Positions 61,783-64,000 of a stretch of 64,000 nucleotides of DNA are shown piece after piece. Position 1 is the first letter of the stretch. Every line of letters starts with the position of its first letter. The notes beneath the pieces were generated by a model that was given only the letters and a program-made list of their open reading frames with translations, did no database searches and was not told the origin of the DNA. Position numbers and translations under genes: made by a program. Origin of the DNA: QHCA01 sp003244095 (GTDB taxonomy: Bacteria; Actinomycetota; Actinomycetes; Mycobacteriales; QHCA01); contig JBBQNN010000009.1 of assembly GCA_038329965.1 (NCBI GenBank), forward strand, positions 1-64,000. The letters run 5' to 3'.

Positions 61783-61899
61783 GTGCGGCTTGGCTCACCC
61801 CCATGCAACTTCAACGACGGCACGAACGGGCACGAGTGCTGCGTGCCGCTGTGCGACCGCGAAAGGCATCCGGCCACTCCGGCCGGTGGCGTCGCATGA
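61783..61899 (+). CDS. 38-aa Cys-rich small protein
   Basis: Starts GTG after a GAGGG site. It reads CNFNDGTNGHECCVPLCDRE, with four Cys and a His in a zinc-knuckle-like pattern. It overlaps the next ORF by ATGA. Small size keeps confidence low. Confidence 0.35.
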   Translation: MRLGSPPCNFNDGTNGHECCVPLCDRERHPATPAGGVA

Positions 61900-61964
61900 C
61901 CCGGCAGTACGTCTGCGACCCGCATTACGACGTGCTGCTCCGCACGCGGCTGCGGGCCGGCTGA
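61896..61964 (+). CDS. 22-aa small ORF
   Basis: MTRQYVCDPHYDVLLRTRLR then AG. It sits between two overlapping ORFs (ATGA upstream, TGATG downstream). It may be a coupled mini-protein or a displaced part of its neighbour. Confidence 0.25.
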   Translation: MTRQYVCDPHYDVLLRTRLRAG

Positions 61965-62140
61965 TGACCAGCGAAGCTCAGCGACTGTGCTGCTGCCGTT
62001 GCGGCACCATCGCAGCCGTCTTCTATACCCGACCTGACCGCTCCGGGCGCGTCGGCTACTGCTCGGCGCATTTTTTGCAACTGCGCGACGTGCCGGCCGG
62101 GTCATTCGTCCGATGGGCGCGAGACCGGCCGCGGCCATGA
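61964..62140 (+). CDS. 58-aa Cys-rich small protein
   Basis: MTSEAQRLCCCRCGTIAAVF then YTRPDRSGRVGYCSAHFLQL. CCCRC and CSAH suggest a zinc-binding fold. TGATG overlap with the preceding ORF points to translational coupling. No family recognised. Confidence 0.45.
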   Translation: MTSEAQRLCCCRCGTIAAVFYTRPDRSGRVGYCSAHFLQLRDVPAGSFVRWARDRPRP

Positions 62141-62202
62141 CGTCCCAGCCGGCGCTGTGGGGCGGGTCATCCAGCGGGGCTGGTGCGGGCATGGTGGCAT
62201 TG

Positions 62203-62352
62203 CTACTCCTCGCCGGCGTCCGGGTCACGAAGTGGGCGATGGGCCGCGCCCAGTTCGGGGAGCTGGAACCAGTAGTGGCCGTGCACGGTCAAGTGCCGGC
62301 GCACGTACGGCGAGAGTCGGGCCACGTCGGTGTCCAGCACGGGATAGCCGGC
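62203..62352 (-). pseudogene. C-terminal remnant of Tn3-family transposase
   Basis: On the minus strand the frame reads GYPVLDTDVARLSPYVRRHL, then TVHGHYWFQLPELGAAHRPL and RDPDAGEE with a stop. This is the conserved end of Tn3-type transposases. Only about 50 codons remain; the rest has been deleted. It marks a decayed transposon. Confidence 0.7.
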
Positions 62353-62433
62353 GGAGCTGGGCCAGCCACGTCACCGGGTGCGACCCCGCCGCATCTTCAG
62401 ACTGCCCACCCGGCGGCACCCGGCGGTGAGCCG

Positions 62434-62802
62434 GTGACGGCGAACGTACGGCCCCTGGCCTTCGGCTATCTCCGCCTGTCCGCCACCGACCCACCCGACG
62501 TCACCGACCAACTCATCGCCGCCCTGCACGCCCACGCCTACCGGGAAGGGCTCGCCCTGGCCGACATCTACCTGGATCTCCTCGACCCACCCGTCGACCA
62601 CCCGGACCGATCCGGGTTCTGCACGCTCATGGACACCCTCCGCAGATACGACACCTGCACGGTGCTCATCCCCACCCCCGGACACCTGTCCCGCCAACCC
62701 GACAACTACGCGGCCCGGCGCACCATCATCGAAGCCGAAGCCGGCGCCAGACTCCTCGTCATCCACCCAGCGGCCATGAGCACCGAACAAGCCGACCAGT
62801 GA
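62434..62802 (+). CDS. Resolvase-like N-terminal domain protein
   Basis: 122 aa. PLAFGYLRLSATDPPDVTDQ, then TCTVLIPTPGHLSRQPDNYA and EAEAGARLLVIHP follow the strand-helix order of the serine-recombinase N-terminal domain (YxRxS, LxRLSR-like). No DNA-binding tail is present. Proteins of this stand-alone kind are common in actinobacterial mobile regions. GTG 62434 after GGTGAG; a longer reading to 62137 crosses the transposase remnant and is not used. Confidence 0.6.
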   Translation: MTANVRPLAFGYLRLSATDPPDVTDQLIAALHAHAYREGLALADIYLDLLDPPVDHPDRSGFCTLMDTLRRYDTCTVLIPTPGHLSRQPDNYAARRTIIEAEAGARLLVIHPAAMSTEQADQ

Positions 62803-63098
62803 CCGACCCAGACCCACCACCTGACCCCGCCGGGCGGCCTCCGCCCTCACGCAGTAACGAGAGCTCCCCCATCACCTCATCGGCCAAGATCGTCGCATAC
62901 AAACTGATCGCAGATGAGACCCGCGTTGCTCAGCGCCCGCTGTGCGGGCTCGTCGACGCGGTGGCCTGCGTGCTCACCCACGGCAGACGCTCCGACCGCG
63001 AAGAAACAGCCCGCCTCGCCCTAGAAACCATCGCCCCGCCCCCCATTGCACTGGCCGCAGTGCGCGCTCTCATCGACAACGGGCGACAGCTCGGGTAA
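62799..63098 (+). CDS. Hypothetical protein coupled to resolvase-like gene
   Basis: 99 aa starting GTG inside the previous stop (GTGA). A Pro/Ser-rich start is followed by a helical part (KIVAYKLIADETRVAQRPLC; REETARLALETIAPPPIALA). Not recognised. Confidence 0.5.
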   Translation: MTDPDPPPDPAGRPPPSRSNESSPITSSAKIVAYKLIADETRVAQRPLCGLVDAVACVLTHGRRSDREETARLALETIAPPPIALAAVRALIDNGRQLG

Positions 63099-63290
63099 AC
63101 GTGGCGGCTCAAGCCGGTCCTCAGAATCGGGCCGGTCCGGGGCCTGCGCTTGGTGCGGCCGCAAGGGGAACCTTCACCGGACGCCTAACGACCCGGGGCC
63201 GGCGGCGGCTGTGATCCGCGGCGGTAAGTGGCGGGGTTCTGGCGGCGGCAAGTGCGGCGGCGGCCGGGACGCCGGTCGCGGACTTGGGGG

Positions 63291-63947
63291 TCAGTCGGGG
63301 CGCCGCGCGACGAGTACCAACGCGGGAACCCCCGCTCCGCTCTCGGGTAGCCGCACCTCGGCCACCAGCGCGAGACCGGCGCTGATCAGCAGAGCCGAGA
63401 ACTGCTCGGGCTGCCAGAGGTGGGTGGTCCACGACACCGCCACCCCGCCGTAGGCCTCGGTGCGTTCGATGTCACCGTCGCCCATGTGGGTCGCGATGAT
63501 GAGGTGCCCGCCTGGGACCAGCGCCTGGGCGAAGGATTCGAGAACTGACGGAACCACGCGTCGCGGCAGGTTGAACAGGGACCACCAGCCGAGGATCCCG
63601 CCGAGGGCGGATGGTTCCAGATCGAGGCCGGTCGCTGAGGCGACCGCGAATTGTTGCTCAGGGTGCAGGCGTTGGGCGTGTTCGATCATCCGGGGCGAGA
63701 GGTCGACCCCGGAGACGTCGAGGCCGCGCTGGGACAGGTAGGCGGTCACGGTTCCAGGACCGCAGCCGACGTCCAGGACCGGCCCAAGGCCACGTACCGA
63801 GGCCGCGAAGCCGTCCATCGCCGCCTGCAGCCACGGGTGCGTTCTGATGTCGCCGAGGTTCATCTCGACGTAGTTGTCGGCGACGCGGTCGTAGGAGGCC
63901 CGGACGGCGTCGAGATCGGCAGGCTGTTCAACTCGGGAAGCGGTCAC
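63291..63947 (-). CDS. Class I SAM-dependent methyltransferase
   Basis: 218 aa. SYDRVADNYVEMNLGD is the usual entry helix, PVLDVGCGPGTVTAYLS motif I, DVSGVDLSPRMIEHA the acidic end of strand 2, and LVPGGHLIIATHMGDGD the later strand. Substrate unknown. GTG start at 63947 (MTASRVEQ). The 190 bases downstream of its stop (63099-63290) hold no gene I can support. Confidence 0.88.
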   Translation of the reverse strand: MTASRVEQPADLDAVRASYDRVADNYVEMNLGDIRTHPWLQAAMDGFAASVRGLGPVLDVGCGPGTVTAYLSQRGLDVSGVDLSPRMIEHAQRLHPEQQFAVASATGLDLEPSALGGILGWWSLFNLPRRVVPSVLESFAQALVPGGHLIIATHMGDGDIERTEAYGGVAVSWTTHLWQPEQFSALLISAGLALVAEVRLPESGAGVPALVLVARRPD

Positions 63948-64000
63948 AGCACTTGGACGCTAGTGATGCCCGCCGACACTCACGGTTCACCCGGCGCGTG

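Noticed and set aside
62137..62433. N-terminal extension of the resolvase-like ORF
   Set aside because: It crosses the antisense Tn3 transposase remnant and has no conserved pattern; the GTG at 62434 with GGTGAG directly precedes the folded domain.

Overview
The window is high-GC actinobacterial chromosome. Supporting signs are strongly G/C-biased third codon positions, many GTG starts, a WhiB regulator, coenzyme F420 biosynthesis, and at least a dozen genes whose start codon lies 6-7 bases after a TANNNT -10 box (leaderless transcripts). The genus cannot be fixed from sequence alone. Gene order from about 30.9 to 59.5 kb (TIGR03089 protein, GDP-mannose genes, fbiA/fbiB, whiB, metallopeptidase-family protein, DUF3499, manB, SIS isomerase, adenosylhomocysteinase) resembles the mycobacterial fbiAB-whiB2-manB-sahH neighbourhood, interrupted here by accessory insertions.

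Layout. 0-4.4 kb: low-oxygen/stress genes (cytochrome bd subunit I, GAPDH coupled to a universal stress protein, DoxX-like protein) and an EamA exporter. 4.4-8.7 kb: a nucleotide-cyclase/NTPase/TPR regulator and a frameshifted MerR regulator with a sliding-clamp-like domain. 8.7-31.6 kb: scattered genes that together fit leucine/acyl-CoA breakdown (HMG-CoA lyase, acyl-CoA carboxylase beta subunit, two acyl-CoA dehydrogenases, scoAB), interleaved with three GGDEF proteins (two a tandem duplicate pair), GtrA, an ECF sigma factor fused to a zinc finger, membrane segment and exported domain, purK-purE, a giant multi-spanning membrane protein and UDP-glucose dehydrogenase. 27.9-29.3 kb is a graveyard of truncated genes (LysR, FAD monooxygenase, alpha/beta hydrolase) with a row of DnaA-box-like 9-mers.

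31.6-33.7 kb is the most unusual part: a stand-alone reverse transcriptase of less G/C-biased codon use, with a long C-terminal extension and no intron maturase or integrase domain. It resembles Abi/DRT-type defence reverse transcriptases and lies beside repeats, hairpins and a broken HNH gene. 33.7-40 kb: two secreted cell-wall proteins sharing an 87-residue C-terminal module, a glycosyltransferase, manC and an AlkA-like glycosylase. 40-50.4 kb: F420 biosynthesis (fbiB, fbiA; further on a Ddn-like protein and fbiC), split by an accessory insert carrying peptidase E, a second-type prolyl-tRNA synthetase, an M24 peptidase and several gene fragments. 50.4-56.2 kb: whiB and the conserved manB block plus a cation diffusion facilitator. 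56.3-59.5 kb: a MerR regulator coupled to adenosylhomocysteinase, followed by a second, archaeal-type homologue with no canonical start codon. 59.5-64 kb: a sigma-factor fragment, a Nudix hydrolase, an XRE regulator facing a chain of tiny overlapping ORFs, a Tn3 transposase remnant, a resolvase-like protein and a methyltransferase, together looking like a decayed mobile region.

No rRNA, tRNA or CRISPR array was seen. All family assignments are by reading motifs; no database search was possible.
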